Notes: generated from the sequence alone by a model not told the origin. Shown: positions 1 through 8,539, counted from the first letter of the stretch. The stretch: 64,000 bases of DNA from Bradyrhizobium sp. Ce-3 (GCF_022835695.1 NZ_BQUV01000007.1:1-64000); one strand, 5' to 3'. Numbers and translations: made by a program.

Positions 1-2059
1 GCTCGCGGTACTGCACCATGTAGCGGCCGTTCGAGAGCTCGATCTTGTCGGTTGCGATCTCCTCCAGCCGGGTGACGAGGCCGAGCGGCACCGCCTTGGG
101 CTGCGATGAACCGGCGCGGAACACCAAGAGCGAGGTGAGCTGCTCGCCGCTGTTGGCGTGGGCGCTCGCGCTGTCGTCGGCCATGTCATGGGCCGAGGAG
201 CCGGACGCGCCCAAGGCTTTTGCGATGCCGTTGGGATCGATGATCATGATCACGGCGCCATCGCCCAGGATGGTGTTGCCGGAGAACATGTCGATGTGCC
301 GCAGTTTTGTGGACATCGGCTTGACCACGATCTCCTCGGTGTGGAACACGCCGTCGACCACGATGCCAAAAGTCTGGCTGCCGACCTGCGTCACCACGAT
401 GAAGCCGTTCTCGGCATCCGTGGTGGTCGCGCCGTCGTCGATCTTCAAGAGCTTCTTGAGATGGATCAGCGGCAAGAGCTTGTTGCGCAGCCGCAGCACC
501 GCGGTGTCCTTGATCCGCTCGATGCGGTGCTCGGAGTTGGCGCGGGCCCGCACCAGCTCGACCACGGACAATTGGGGAATCGCAAAACGGTCGCCGCCGG
601 CTTCGACGATCAGCGCGGAGACGATCGCCAGTGTCAGCGGGATCTTGATGGTGACCGAAGCGCCCTCGCCGGCCACGCTCTTGATGTCGATGGTGCCGCC
701 GATCTGGTCGATATTGGTGCGCACCACGTCCATGCCGACGCCGCGGCCGGACACCGAGGTGACTTGCGCTGCGGTCGAGAAGCCCGGCGCGAAGATGAAC
801 TTGTGGATCTGGGCCTCGGTCATCTTCTCGAGCTCGGCCTCGGTGACGAGACCGTTCTGGAGTGCCTTGGCCTTGATCCGCTCGGTGTTGAGCCCGCGGC
901 CATTGTCGGCGATGCAGATGATGATGTGGCCGCCTTCGTGATAGGCTGATAGCCGTATGGTGCCCTGCTCGGGCTTGCCGCTAGCGACGCGCTCGGCGGT
1001 GGTCTCCAGGCCATGATCGGCGGAGTTGCGCACCATGTGCGTCAGCGGATCCTTGATCAGGTCGAGCACCTGGCGATCGAGCTCGGTGTCGGCGCCGTGC
1101 ATCTCGAGTTCAATCTGCTTGCCGAGTTCGCCGGAGAGGTCGCGGACGATGCGCGGCAGCTTCTGCCAGGCATTGCCGATCGGCTGCATCCGCGTCTTCA
1201 TGACGCCTTCCTGCAGCTCGGCGGTGACGTTGGAGAGCCGCTGCAGCGGCACCTTGAACTCGGTGTCCTCGTTGCGGCGGGAGATCTCGAGCAGCTGGTT
1301 GCGGGTCAGCACCAGCTCGGAGACCATGGTCATCAGGTGTTCGAGGGTGTCGACATTGACCCGGATCGACTGGTTGGCGATCTTGTCGCCTTCCTGGACG
1401 TCCTCAGTGGCGGCCTTGCGGGCCGGCTTCTTCGCGACCTCAGACGCTTCGGCTGCGGGCGCCACAGCGGCGGCCGGCTTCGCGACCGGTGCGGGTGCGG
1501 CGACTTCGATCTCGGTCTCGCGGAAGGCGCGCTCGAGCTCGTCGAGCGAGACCTCGCCCGGACGCAGCGGACGCTCCAGCGTCTGCACCACCAGCGTGCC
1601 CTCGGTCATATCAGCCTGCACGGACGGAGCCTCAACGACCGGCACATCCTCTTCAGCAACATCAGCAGCCGCCATTGCAGCCATGCCGCGCTCGACCATC
1701 GCTTCCAGCTGATCGATCAGGTCGCGGTCATTGCCCTCAGGCTCGGCTTCGGTGGCCTCGAGCCCGCCCAGGATCTCCTTGATGCGGTCGATCGAGGACA
1801 GGATCAGCGTCACGGCTTCCGCCTTCACCGGCATGCCGTCGCGGAACTTGCCCATCAACGTCTCGCCGGCATGCGCCAGCGCTTCCAGCCGCGGCAGCCC
1901 GAGGAAGCCGCAGGTGCCCTTGATGGTGTGCACAAGCCGGAAAATATTATCCAGGATCTTCGCGTTGTTCGGGTCCTGCTCGAACTGCACCAGCTGGTTG
2001 TCGACCGTATCCAGGCTCTCGCTGCTCTCCGTCAGGAACTCGCGCAACAGATCGTCCAT
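1..2059 (-). CDS. cheA: Chemotaxis histidine kinase CheA, 3' end outside window
   Basis: CheA autophosphorylates in response to chemoreceptor arrays and passes phosphate to CheY and CheB. About 686 codons are visible from the start at 2059; the C-terminus lies beyond position 1. Residues 1-100 form the HPt (P1) domain with the phospho-acceptor His44 in HTIKGTCGF. An Ala/Pro/Lys-rich linker follows, then the dimerisation domain and a kinase domain with N box (NSADHGLE) and G boxes (DNGRGL, GRGVGMDVV). A complete CheW-like (P5) domain comes next, and a second CheW-like repeat starts just before the edge, so this appears to be the long form with tandem CheW domains. A purine-rich GAGGGGG lies upstream of the ATG. 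It is downstream of and co-oriented with the flagellin gene but separated by a terminator. Identification is secure; total length is unknown. Confidence 0.95.
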   Translation of the reverse strand, partial: MDDLLREFLTESSESLDTVDNQLVQFEQDPNNAKILDNIFRLVHTIKGTCGFLGLPRLEALAHAGETLMGKFRDGMPVKAEAVTLILSSIDRIKEILGGLEATEAEPEGNDRDLIDQLEAMVERGMAAMAAADVAEEDVPVVEAPSVQADMTEGTLVVQTLERPLRPGEVSLDELERAFRETEIEVAAPAPVAKPAAAVAPAAEASEVAKKPARKAATEDVQEGDKIANQSIRVNVDTLEHLMTMVSELVLTRNQLLEISRRNEDTEFKVPLQRLSNVTAELQEGVMKTRMQPIGNAWQKLPRIVRDLSGELGKQIELEMHGADTELDRQVLDLIKDPLTHMVRNSADHGLETTAERVASGKPEQGTIRLSAYHEGGHIIICIADNGRGLNTERIKAKALQNGLVTEAELEKMTEAQIHKFIFAPGFSTAAQVTSVSGRGVGMDVVRTNIDQIGGTIDIKSVAGEGASVTIKIPLTLAIVSALIVEAGGDRFAIPQLSVVELVRARANSEHRIERIKDTAVLRLRNKLLPLIHLKKLLKIDDGATTTDAENGFIVVTQVGSQTFGIVVDGVFHTEEIVVKPMSTKLRHIDMFSGNTILGDGAVIMIIDPNGIAKALGASGSSAHDMADDSASAHANSGEQLTSLLVFRAGSSQPKAVPLGLVTRLEEIATDKIELSNGRYMVQYRE

Positions 2060-2447
2060 CGGAAAAGGCCCCCTCAAAGTGCTACGGAACGCTCGCCTCG
2101 CATCGATAACTTGGCCGGCTTCACAGCGACGTTAATTTTGCCGTCCGTGCAAATACGGACGATGAAGCCCATCAAGCACGACGCAGCACGACATCACGGC
2201 CAGTCTCACTGGGACAGGCCCTTACCACCCCGACGGGAAAGAGGCCGTTCCATCGGTCATCGCAATTTGAAGCAAATCAGATCGAGCGGCCGTTAAGTCC
2301 GGCGAAACGCTCACGACCATGGTATCGGCCCGCGCCAGCGCGCGATCGCCCATGGGTTGAAGACGGCAGAGGGGCTCGGCGCATCCAAAGCAAAGGCGGC
2401 GGAGTTTCCTCCGCCGCCTCGATATCAGATGTGTGTTGCGGCTACGC
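2060..2447. other. Intergenic region between flagellin and cheA
   Basis: This 388-bp gap holds the flagellin terminator (2395-2418) at its right end. The remainder must carry the cheA promoter and leader. I see no convincing small gene and no clear sigma-factor motif. Confidence 0.6.
2391..2418 (-). terminator. Intrinsic terminator of the flagellin gene
   Basis: Positions 2395-2404 and 2409-2418 form a perfect 10-bp GC stem with a 4-nt loop. Read on the minus strand it is followed by TTTG. It lies about 30 nt after the flagellin stop codon and separates flagellin from cheA. The U-tract is short, so termination may be partial. Confidence 0.75.
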
Positions 2448-3968
2448 TTAGCGGAGCAGCTGCAGAACGCTCTGCTGCGACTGGTTGGCCAGCGCCAGCG
2501 CGGACACCGCGATCGACTGGCGGGTCGACAGCGCCTGGCTGTTGGCCGCTTCCTCGTTGGTGTCGGCCAGCGTCAGGTTGGACGAGCCGGTCTGCAGCAC
2601 GTTGATCAGGTTCTTCGAGAAGTCCTGGCGGATCTGCACGATCGACAGGTTCGAACCGAGGGTCGAAGCCTGGGTGCGCAGCAGGCCGCTCGCCGAGTTC
2701 AGCGTCTTCAGCGTGGCGTTGGCCGAAGCGTTGTCGATGAAGTCCGTGCCGGCAGTCAGCTTGGTGAGGTTGAGGCCGGCGGAATCGAAGGTCACGCCCT
2801 GGATCTTCAGCGTCGAGGTGCCCGTCTCGTTGAAGGTCAGCTTGAGCTGATCGCCATTGAGCAGGTTGATGCCGTTGTACGACGCGTCCTGGGCGGTCGT
2901 GGTGATCTGGTCCAGGATGTTGTTGTACTGGTTGACCAGGTTGGAGCGGTTCGCCAGCGCGGTCGGGTCCTGCACCGGCGCGCCGCCCGCAAGGCCGTTG
3001 AACAGCTTGCCGGCACCAGCCGCGGTGCCGCCGATCGTACCGATGGTCGCCGAAGCGGCATCGTTGGTGGTGCTGATGGTGAGCGCACCACCCGCGCTGA
3101 GCGAGGCCTGCAGGTTGTTGGCCGCCAGTGCGGTATTGAGGTCGTTGAGCGACTTCACCTGGCCGGCACCGGTGCCGAAGGTGATGCTGGTGGCAGTGCC
3201 GTTGCCGGTCGCGCCGATGGTCAGCGTGAGGCCGCTCAGCGGGCTGCCGGCGGCGGTGCCGTTGGCGGTCGCGGTCGCAGCCGCGAAGCCGAGCTGCGTT
3301 GCATCGCCGGTGCTGAAGGTGTCGACGGTGACGGCATCCGAAGCGCCGGCGGTGTTGGTGCTGGTCACGACCAGATCGCCGCTGCCGTTGAGCGTGGCGT
3401 TGACCTTGGCGCTGGTGCCGACCTGGGTGTTGATCGCGCTGGTGATCTGGGCCGCGGTGTAGGACGAGCCCTTGGTCAGCGTGACGGTCTGGCTGTTGAC
3501 CTTGAAGGTCAGGTCAGCCGCAGCAGCCGTCAGGTCGATCGTCGGGAGCGCAGACGTGCCGGTGACGGCGGCGTTGGTCGCAGCGGCGCTGCCGAGGATG
3601 TTGTCGGTGGTCGCGCCGGGGATCGCGGCGGTGGTCACCTGCGACTTCGAGGAATAGCCGACCGCGGCCTGCAGGGCCTGGTTGGCAACCGACTTGGCGC
3701 TGTCGACGAGCTTCTGCAGCGAGGTGATGCCGGTGTTGGCGGCCTGCAGCACCTGCACGCCGTTGCCGATGCCATCGAGCAGGTTGTTGATGTCGCTGGC
3801 GCGGTTGTCGAGCGATTGCGCCGTGAAGAAGTTGGTCGGGTTGTCGAGCGCAGTGTTGACCTTCTTGCCGGTGGACAAGCGGTTCTGCGTGGTGGCGAGC
3901 AGGTCGGCCGTCGACTGCAGCGAAAGCAGGTTCTGACGGACCGATGACGAAAGGACGATGCCGGACAT
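2448..3968 (-). CDS. fliC: Flagellin
   Basis: This is the subunit of the flagellar filament, 506 aa. The N-terminal 140 residues (start MSGIVLSSSVRQNLLSLQ) and the C-terminal 100 residues match the conserved D0/D1 coiled-coil regions of bacterial flagellins; the C-terminus ends in the usual LLR. The middle is low-complexity, rich in Thr/Ala/Gly/Ser, and contains two stretches resembling the flagellin hook IN motif (around residues 170-240 and 260-330). There is no signal peptide, as expected for type III export. The ATG at 3968 is chosen because AAGGG sits 7 nt upstream; the reading frame stays open 23 codons further without conserved sequence. Bradyrhizobium has both thick and thin flagella; I cannot tell which filament this serves. 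Confidence 0.95.
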   Translation of the reverse strand: MSGIVLSSSVRQNLLSLQSTADLLATTQNRLSTGKKVNTALDNPTNFFTAQSLDNRASDINNLLDGIGNGVQVLQAANTGITSLQKLVDSAKSVANQALQAAVGYSSKSQVTTAAIPGATTDNILGSAAATNAAVTGTSALPTIDLTAAAADLTFKVNSQTVTLTKGSSYTAAQITSAINTQVGTSAKVNATLNGSGDLVVTSTNTAGASDAVTVDTFSTGDATQLGFAAATATANGTAAGSPLSGLTLTIGATGNGTATSITFGTGAGQVKSLNDLNTALAANNLQASLSAGGALTISTTNDAASATIGTIGGTAAGAGKLFNGLAGGAPVQDPTALANRSNLVNQYNNILDQITTTAQDASYNGINLLNGDQLKLTFNETGTSTLKIQGVTFDSAGLNLTKLTAGTDFIDNASANATLKTLNSASGLLRTQASTLGSNLSIVQIRQDFSKNLINVLQTGSSNLTLADTNEEAANSQALSTRQSIAVSALALANQSQQSVLQLLR

Positions 3969-4523
3969 ACTGTTACCCTTCTGGATGAACACGATTGACG
4001 CGACGCCGTAAATTTCACACGGCGACCGGTGCCACACTCGTCCGTCCGCGCTACCCGTTCGTTAAAGGGCTGCTCCGTACAAATACCCAGAGCCGCTTTG
4101 CCGGTTATCCTAGAACCGGCGATGCTGCTGCCCGGCCGGCGGCGCATGGCCGTCGCCGGATCAATCTCGCGACAGCGATTTTGTCCTCGCATTTGCGGAA
4201 CTTGCCGCATCCCGATGCGGCCGATCGGCTGCCTAAAAGCCCGCGACAGCAACCACGACACGGACGGTTAGGCGCGCATTAGAGTTAATGGAAATCAATA
4301 AATGCGCGACAATGCCGCAACCGTATCGCCCGCGATGTTCGGCGCTCGAATCGGCATCGATCGCCGCGCAGGCCAGACGCGATGCCGACCGTCTGCCCCC
4401 TAGAGGGTATAAGGTTCGCACCACAACCCTTGTGCAATTGGACAGGCAAGCTATGTTCGCACTCCACACGCCAAGAGTAGGTGATGCGAGACCGTAGTGC
4501 TCCCGCCCTCGGCAGGAGCTCCA
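3969..4523. promoter_or_regulatory. Divergent intergenic region between flagellin and a Crp/Fnr gene
   Basis: This 555-bp region separates two divergent genes and should hold both promoters. A perfect 7-bp inverted repeat, GCCGGTT/AACCGGC with a 7-bp spacer, lies at 4100-4120, about 130 bp upstream of the flagellin start. I found no convincing sigma-28, sigma-54 or CtrA motif and no coding capacity. Confidence 0.5.
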
Positions 4524-5237
4524 ATGTCCGCGGTAACGCGCCCGCCCAATCGATTGTTGCAAGCACTTCCCGCCACGGAATACGCGCAACTTCATCCCCT
4601 TCTCGAAACCGTCGACCTGACCAAGGAAACGGCGCTCGCCGATGCCGGCGCACCGGTGCAGCGGGTCTATTTCCCGCACGGCGGCGTGGTCTCGATGATG
4701 ATCAATCTGTCTGACGGGCAATCTGTCGAGATTGCAACCATCGGTCGCGACGGCGTCGTGGGCGCGGCCGCCGCCTTGCATGAGCGACCGCTGCTGGCCG
4801 ACGCGATCGTGGTGGTGCCGGGCACGGCATCGATGGTGCGGGCGGAGGATTTCCGCGAGGCGGCGAATCGCAGCACGGCATTCCGGACCCTGGTTGCACT
4901 CTACGAGCAGGCGCTGATGGCGCAGACGCAACAATCCGTTGCCTGCAACGTTTCCCATCCGGTGGAGGCGCGGCTGTCACGCTGGCTGCTGCGTGCCCGC
5001 GATTTGTGCGGCAGCGAGGCATTGCCGCTGACCCAGGAAATGCTGGCGCAGATGATCGGCGTCCGGCGCAACGCGGTTTCGATCGTCGCGCATGGGTTTC
5101 AGCAGGCCGGCATCCTGCGCTACAGCCGCGGTCATATCGAAATCACCGATATCGACGGCCTGCGCAGGGCGGCGTGTGAATGCTATGCGACAGTCAAGGC
5201 GCACGCCGAACAATTGATCGGGCCGGAAGAAGATTGA
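4524..5237 (+). CDS. Crp/Fnr family transcriptional regulator (first of a tandem pair)
   Basis: Predicted 237-aa DNA-binding regulator. Residues about 20-140 form a cyclic-nucleotide-binding-type beta-roll (GGVVSMMINLSDGQSVEIATIGRDG), and residues about 160-225 a Crp-type winged helix with the recognition segment around IGVRRNAVSIVAHGFQQAGI. No Fnr-type N-terminal cysteine cluster is seen, so an oxygen-sensing iron-sulphur role is unlikely. The ATG at 4524 is chosen because AGGAG lies 5 nt upstream; a GTG at 4497 is in frame but has no Shine-Dalgarno sequence. It is followed 172 bp later by a clear paralogue. The effector and targets are unknown. Confidence 0.9.
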   Translation: MSAVTRPPNRLLQALPATEYAQLHPLLETVDLTKETALADAGAPVQRVYFPHGGVVSMMINLSDGQSVEIATIGRDGVVGAAAALHERPLLADAIVVVPGTASMVRAEDFREAANRSTAFRTLVALYEQALMAQTQQSVACNVSHPVEARLSRWLLRARDLCGSEALPLTQEMLAQMIGVRRNAVSIVAHGFQQAGILRYSRGHIEITDIDGLRRAACECYATVKAHAEQLIGPEED

Positions 5238-5281
5238 TCCGCCCGGACATCACAAACCGAACCGTGCGGCTTATCGGCCTA

Positions 5282-5325
5282 TTCCTATTGGAACCAAGAC
5301 GTGTTTCCATTGGAACCCGGACGTG
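5282..5325. repeat. Tandem imperfect repeat upstream of the second Crp/Fnr gene
   Basis: Two consecutive copies of a 21-22 bp unit, at 5282-5303 and 5305-5325. Each contains a TTCC...ATTGGAACC core and ends in GACGTG. Each core is partly palindromic (TTCC/GGAA), so the pair could be a double operator. The second copy supplies the GGAAC of the putative EcfG promoter described separately. Confidence 0.6.
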
Positions 5326-5337
5326 CCAGAATAAGTT
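5312..5337 (+). promoter_or_regulatory. Possible EcfG (general stress) promoter
   Basis: GGAAC at 5312-5316 is followed after 17 nt by AGTT (5334-5337). The alphaproteobacterial general-stress sigma factor EcfG recognises GGAAC, a 16-18 nt spacer, then CGTT. The -10 element has one mismatch, so this is only a candidate. It lies about 72 bp upstream of the second Crp/Fnr start. Confidence 0.35.
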
Positions 5338-5409
5338 GTAAGGACGTCCAGCTGCACGCGTCAGCCCTGATGCCCAGAGACAAGCTTTGCCGGCAGGCAG
5401 GAGGTTGCT

Positions 5410-6129
5410 TTGGATACGGTTCCGCGATCACCCAACGGATTCCTGGCGTCGCTCTCGGCGAGCGATTTTGAGCTGATCCGGCCGCATCTGCGGACGGTCG
5501 ACCTCACGGCCGATTCGGTCCTGGTCGAGACCGACGAGATGCTCAAGCGGATATACATGCCACACAAGGGCGTGATCTCGCTGGTGGTCAAGCTGGCAAG
5601 GGGCGAGCGCGTCCAGGTCGCGATGGTCGGCCGCGACAGCATCTATGGCGCCTTCGCCCCGCTCGTCGAAGGGCCCGTGCTGAACAACGCCACCGTGCTG
5701 GTCCCCGGCCTGGCCTCGACGATCGAGCGCGAGCCGTTGCGCGCGGCGGCCGGCCAGAGCCCGACGCTTCGCGCCCGACTGATCCGGCACGGGCTCGCCG
5801 TCTATGCCCAGATCCAGCAGACGGCCGGCTGCAACGCCGCGCACACCGTGGAATCGCGGCTGGCACGCTGCCTGCTGCACACGCGCGATCTCTCGGGCAG
5901 CAACAAGATCGTTCTGACCCAGGAGGTGATGGCGCAGATGATCGGCGCACGGCGCAACAGCGTGTCGCTGGTCGCGCATACCCTGCAACAGGCCAATTTC
6001 ATCCACTACAGCCGCGGCCACATCGAGATCACCAACGCCGATGGGCTGATCAAGACCGCGTGCGAATGCTACGCCGCGGTGAAGGCGCAGTATGCGGGGC
6101 TGTTGAGTTGCCAGGAAGTCGGCGGCTAG
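5410..6129 (+). CDS. Crp/Fnr family transcriptional regulator (second of a tandem pair)
   Basis: 239-aa paralogue of the upstream gene, similar along its full length, especially in the helix-turn-helix (MAQMIGARRNSVSLVAH) and the following RYSRGHIEIT/HYSRGHIEIT wing. Residues 20-140 form the cyclic-nucleotide-binding-type beta-roll with the substrate region GRDSIYGAF. Translation very probably starts at TTG 5410: a perfect AGGAGG lies at 5399-5404, 5 nt upstream, and no ATG or GTG in a usable position precedes the conserved domain. The gene is preceded by tandem repeats and a possible stress promoter. The duplication suggests the two proteins bind similar sites but respond differently; this is inference. 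Confidence 0.9.
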   Translation: MDTVPRSPNGFLASLSASDFELIRPHLRTVDLTADSVLVETDEMLKRIYMPHKGVISLVVKLARGERVQVAMVGRDSIYGAFAPLVEGPVLNNATVLVPGLASTIEREPLRAAAGQSPTLRARLIRHGLAVYAQIQQTAGCNAAHTVESRLARCLLHTRDLSGSNKIVLTQEVMAQMIGARRNSVSLVAHTLQQANFIHYSRGHIEITNADGLIKTACECYAAVKAQYAGLLSCQEVGG

Positions 6130-6252
6130 AGCCCGTCGTCTCGACGTGTCTTCTTCACGTGCGAATGGCGACGCCGTACTTCTACGGCATACGATTTTCA
6201 CCGTCGGATAACGCTGTTTCCCCCACATTCACGCGGACGCACGGGGGAGCCG

Positions 6253-6501
6253 ATGTTCACGTACCAAACGACCGACCGGAAGGAAGCCCGGCGCTTCCGC
6301 ATGGCCCAGTTCAACGGCCGGACCGCCACGGTCCGCTCGGCCGGCGCGACCGTCACGGGGCGCGTGCGTGCGATCGTCGAAAGCAAATCTGGCGCGACGG
6401 CGGCATGGGTGGTGACGATCGTGCCGGACGAACCGAAAACGGCTGCCTCGGCCGCGCGGCACGCGCCGCGGCTGTGCTTTGCATCGGAAGATGAGTTCTG
6501 A
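6253..6501 (+). CDS. Small conserved protein of unknown function
   Basis: 82-aa soluble protein with no recognised domain. It begins MFTYQTTDRKEARRF and contains an Arg-rich, beta-prone segment reminiscent of a small nucleic-acid-binding fold (VRSAGATVTGRVRAIVE), though I cannot assign a family. A strong GGGGGAG ribosome-binding site lies 5-6 nt before the ATG, which supports real translation. A short hairpin (GCCGTA/TACGGC, 6173-6188) lies upstream. It sits between the Crp pair and a convergent LuxR-type gene; no function is proposed. Confidence 0.6.
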   Translation: MFTYQTTDRKEARRFRMAQFNGRTATVRSAGATVTGRVRAIVESKSGATAAWVVTIVPDEPKTAASAARHAPRLCFASEDEF

Positions 6502-6546
6502 GCACCGGTTTCTGACGAGCCGGTCCCAGCGAACCGGGTTCACCGG

Positions 6547-7155
6547 TCAGGCGGAATGCAACAAGGCCTTGCGGACGAGATCGGCGGTGTTGCGGGCACC
6601 GAGCTTGCGCATGGCCTCGGCACGATGGCTCTCGAACGTGCGCGGGCTGATGTTCATCCGCAGCGCACCCTGCTTGTTTGAATAGCCGTCGCTGATCAGG
6701 CTGAGCACTTCACGCTCGCGCTTGGTCAGCGGCTTGCGGCCGGCTTCCGGCGCGAACATGATTTCGGGCGATCGGGAGCCCGCCGGCTTGTCGTCGATCG
6801 CCGGCTTGAGATCGGTGGCCGGGACGGCATTCGGATAGAGATCGGAAATCTGCTTGAGCATCGCCGACACCCGCTCGGTCTGCTCGAGGGCGTTTTCGAT
6901 CACCTGCCGCAGATAGACGCCGTTGCCGGGCGCGTGGGCGAATTGCTGACTGTGCTGCTTGAGCTCATTCATATAGAGCAGCAGCGCCGTCACCGGCCCG
7001 TTGAACTGACGGACAATCGCGGCGCCGGCGTCCGCGGCGGCCTGCGGTCGCGACGGGGCGGCGGCCTGGAGCTCAAGCGGCGGGGTCTCGAGCGGCGCGG
7101 TTCCACCCATCCATGTCGGAAGGCGCGCTTCGGCCCGATTGTCATGTTGCGTCAT
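6547..7155 (-). CDS. LuxR-type transcriptional regulator with a histidine-kinase-like N-terminus
   Basis: 202 aa. Residues 141-202 are a NarL/LuxR helix-turn-helix (LTKREREVLSLISDGYSNKQ, then SPRTFESHRAEAMRKLG), so the protein binds DNA. Residues about 43-103 are not a receiver domain: they resemble the helical dimerisation region of rhizobial FixL-type kinases (RQFNGPVTALLLYMNELKQHS followed by YLRQVIENALEQTERV), but the phospho-accepting His of the usual H box is absent. No receiver Asp, PAS domain or ATPase domain is present. It may be a constitutive dimer or interact with a kinase. No strong ribosome-binding site is seen; the ATG at 7155 is the first in frame. Confidence 0.8.
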   Translation of the reverse strand: MTQHDNRAEARLPTWMGGTAPLETPPLELQAAAPSRPQAAADAGAAIVRQFNGPVTALLLYMNELKQHSQQFAHAPGNGVYLRQVIENALEQTERVSAMLKQISDLYPNAVPATDLKPAIDDKPAGSRSPEIMFAPEAGRKPLTKREREVLSLISDGYSNKQGALRMNISPRTFESHRAEAMRKLGARNTADLVRKALLHSA

Positions 7156-7740
7156 AAGTATGGTTTACCAAAGGTGAACTTGTGGCCGCGTTAACACGGG
7201 ACTCCGTAAAACTACGGGTGACGCAACTGTGACCTCGGGCCCCGACCTGCCAAGGAGGCGCAGATTACCGCTGATTTGGCAACGAATCTCGGATATTTGA
7301 GTCGAATTACAGTATTCTTACGGGACCAGCGGGTGACTCGGTCCCCGTGGTCGCGCAGCTGGAAATTTACCGTCCCCGGCTCTCCAGGACCGCCTCGCAG
7401 CGCGGATTCCAGATTGGAAATCGCCGGGATGCGGGCCGCGGCCGGGAGTCCCTCGGGGCGTCAGCGGCGGCGGAGCCGAAGGAATTTCTGCAGGAACCGG
7501 CCCGAAAGAACGAACCTGAACCACCAATACGCCATTCGCCGGGTCGTCATCGATCCCTCCGGGCATCGGGATGGCATCGGCATACTGCACGCGGGCGGAG
7601 AGGCGTATGAGGCGTTTCACACCGTGCCAACCGCATCGATCGATGTCGCGCGTCGGTCACGTCAGGCGAATGTCAATTTACAGCCCCGGCACGTGCCGCA
7701 ATGATCGCCTCCTCTCGATCACAACAACAAGGGCGCGACA
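7156..7740. other. Intergenic region, no gene recognised
   Basis: This 585-bp gap lies between the divergent LuxR-type gene and the exported protein gene. It must hold both promoters. The short open frames have no ribosome-binding sites and no recognisable protein content. A small hairpin (CCGTA/TACGG) lies at about 7204-7217. Confidence 0.5.
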
Positions 7741-8172
7741 ATGCAACGAGGGCGGAACGGGCGGAATCGATCCTGGATGACGATGGCGGCACTCGCCGCG
7801 GCACTGCTGTTCGGCGCCGGCGCGCGGGCCCAGACCGCGCCGGCCGGCGATGCGGCGCCGACGTCGGACAACGCGGTCATGATCACGATCTTCTTCAAGC
7901 ACGATCAGTCGCGCCCGCTCGGCGAACTCAATGCGCAGCTCGAGCGACAGGGTTTCTACAAGGCGTTTCCGCCCGAAGGTGTCGAGGTCGTCAGCTGGTA
8001 CGTGATGATGGGCGTGGGACAGGTGGTGACCCTGCGGCTGCCGGCATCGCGGCTGCGCGAGGTCAACCGCATCATCGAGAACAGCGCCTGGGGTGCCTAC
8101 CGCACCGAGTTCTACCCGACTTACGACTACAAGGCGGTCGGGATCGGCAATCATGAGAAGGCGAAGCAGTAG
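7741..8172 (+). CDS. Exported small protein of unknown function
   Basis: 143 aa with a Sec-type signal peptide: basic N-terminus, hydrophobic segment at about residues 12-27, then a likely AxA cleavage site near ARA-QT. The mature ~113 residues (ITIFFKHDQSRPLGELNAQL... SWYVMMGVGQVVTLRL) look like a compact alpha/beta ferredoxin-like fold similar in outline to small dimeric muconolactone-isomerase-type proteins, but I see no catalytic motif. It is likely periplasmic. The downstream inverted repeat at 8210-8236 may terminate the transcript. The family is unassigned. Confidence 0.7.
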   Translation: MQRGRNGRNRSWMTMAALAAALLFGAGARAQTAPAGDAAPTSDNAVMITIFFKHDQSRPLGELNAQLERQGFYKAFPPEGVEVVSWYVMMGVGQVVTLRLPASRLREVNRIIENSAWGAYRTEFYPTYDYKAVGIGNHEKAKQ

Positions 8173-8209
8173 CGATCGCGTCGTGAAGACGAAGCCGCAG
8201 GCCGGAGTT

Positions 8210-8236
8210 GCCGGCTCTGATTCAGTCAGAACCGGC
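8210..8236 (+). terminator. Possible terminator after the exported protein gene
   Basis: An 11-bp near-perfect inverted repeat (8210-8220 with 8226-8236, one mismatch, 5-nt loop) lies 38 nt after the stop codon. There is no T-run, so this could instead be a 3'-stabilising hairpin or a bidirectional element shared with the convergent small gene at 8261-8443. Confidence 0.4.
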
Positions 8237-8260
8237 TCACCATTGGACCCGATCCGCCGG

Positions 8261-8443
8261 CTAGGCGTGCGCCCGCGTGCGCTGGCTCAGCCGCTTGGCC
8301 AGGATCCGCAAATCCTCGGCGCGCCCGCTGCACAGCAGGCGACTGAATTCGTCGGGATCGATGGAGGCAGGCGGCAAATCGGCTGAGTTGCGTGCGACGC
8401 GACGTAGCCAGGTCAATCGGAAGAGACGCTTGAGCATCTTCAT
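8261..8443 (-). CDS. Small basic protein, hypothetical
   Basis: 60-aa frame beginning MKMLKRLFRLTWLRR. It has a strongly basic amphipathic N-terminus and a short acidic-then-basic helical tail. A GGGGCT sequence lies about 10 nt upstream of the ATG and could serve as a weak ribosome-binding site. No family is recognised. It lies in the gap between two longer genes and reads as a plausible small conserved protein, but could be spurious. Confidence 0.4.
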   Translation of the reverse strand: MKMLKRLFRLTWLRRVARNSADLPPASIDPDEFSRLLCSGRAEDLRILAKRLSQRTRAHA

Positions 8444-8539
8444 GGTTGTTAGCCCCGATGAGCGTCAGTGTTAAATCGCGGCAATGAAATTTGGTTCCGC
8501 TCCTTGTGGTCGCGCGGCGCAAAATTTGGTTCAACGCGA

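Noticed and set aside
1013-2296. 427-codon plus-strand frame over cheA
   Set aside because: Antisense to cheA, whose minus-strand frame is intact over 686 codons with full domain motifs.
4021-4060. TGGCAC on the minus strand upstream of flagellin as a sigma-54 promoter
   Set aside because: The expected TTGC at the -12 position is missing (GCCG instead), so the match is too weak.
7276-7704. 142-codon plus-strand frame in the gap before the exported protein gene
   Set aside because: No ribosome-binding site, Arg/Pro/Ser-rich shadow-like composition and no recognisable protein.
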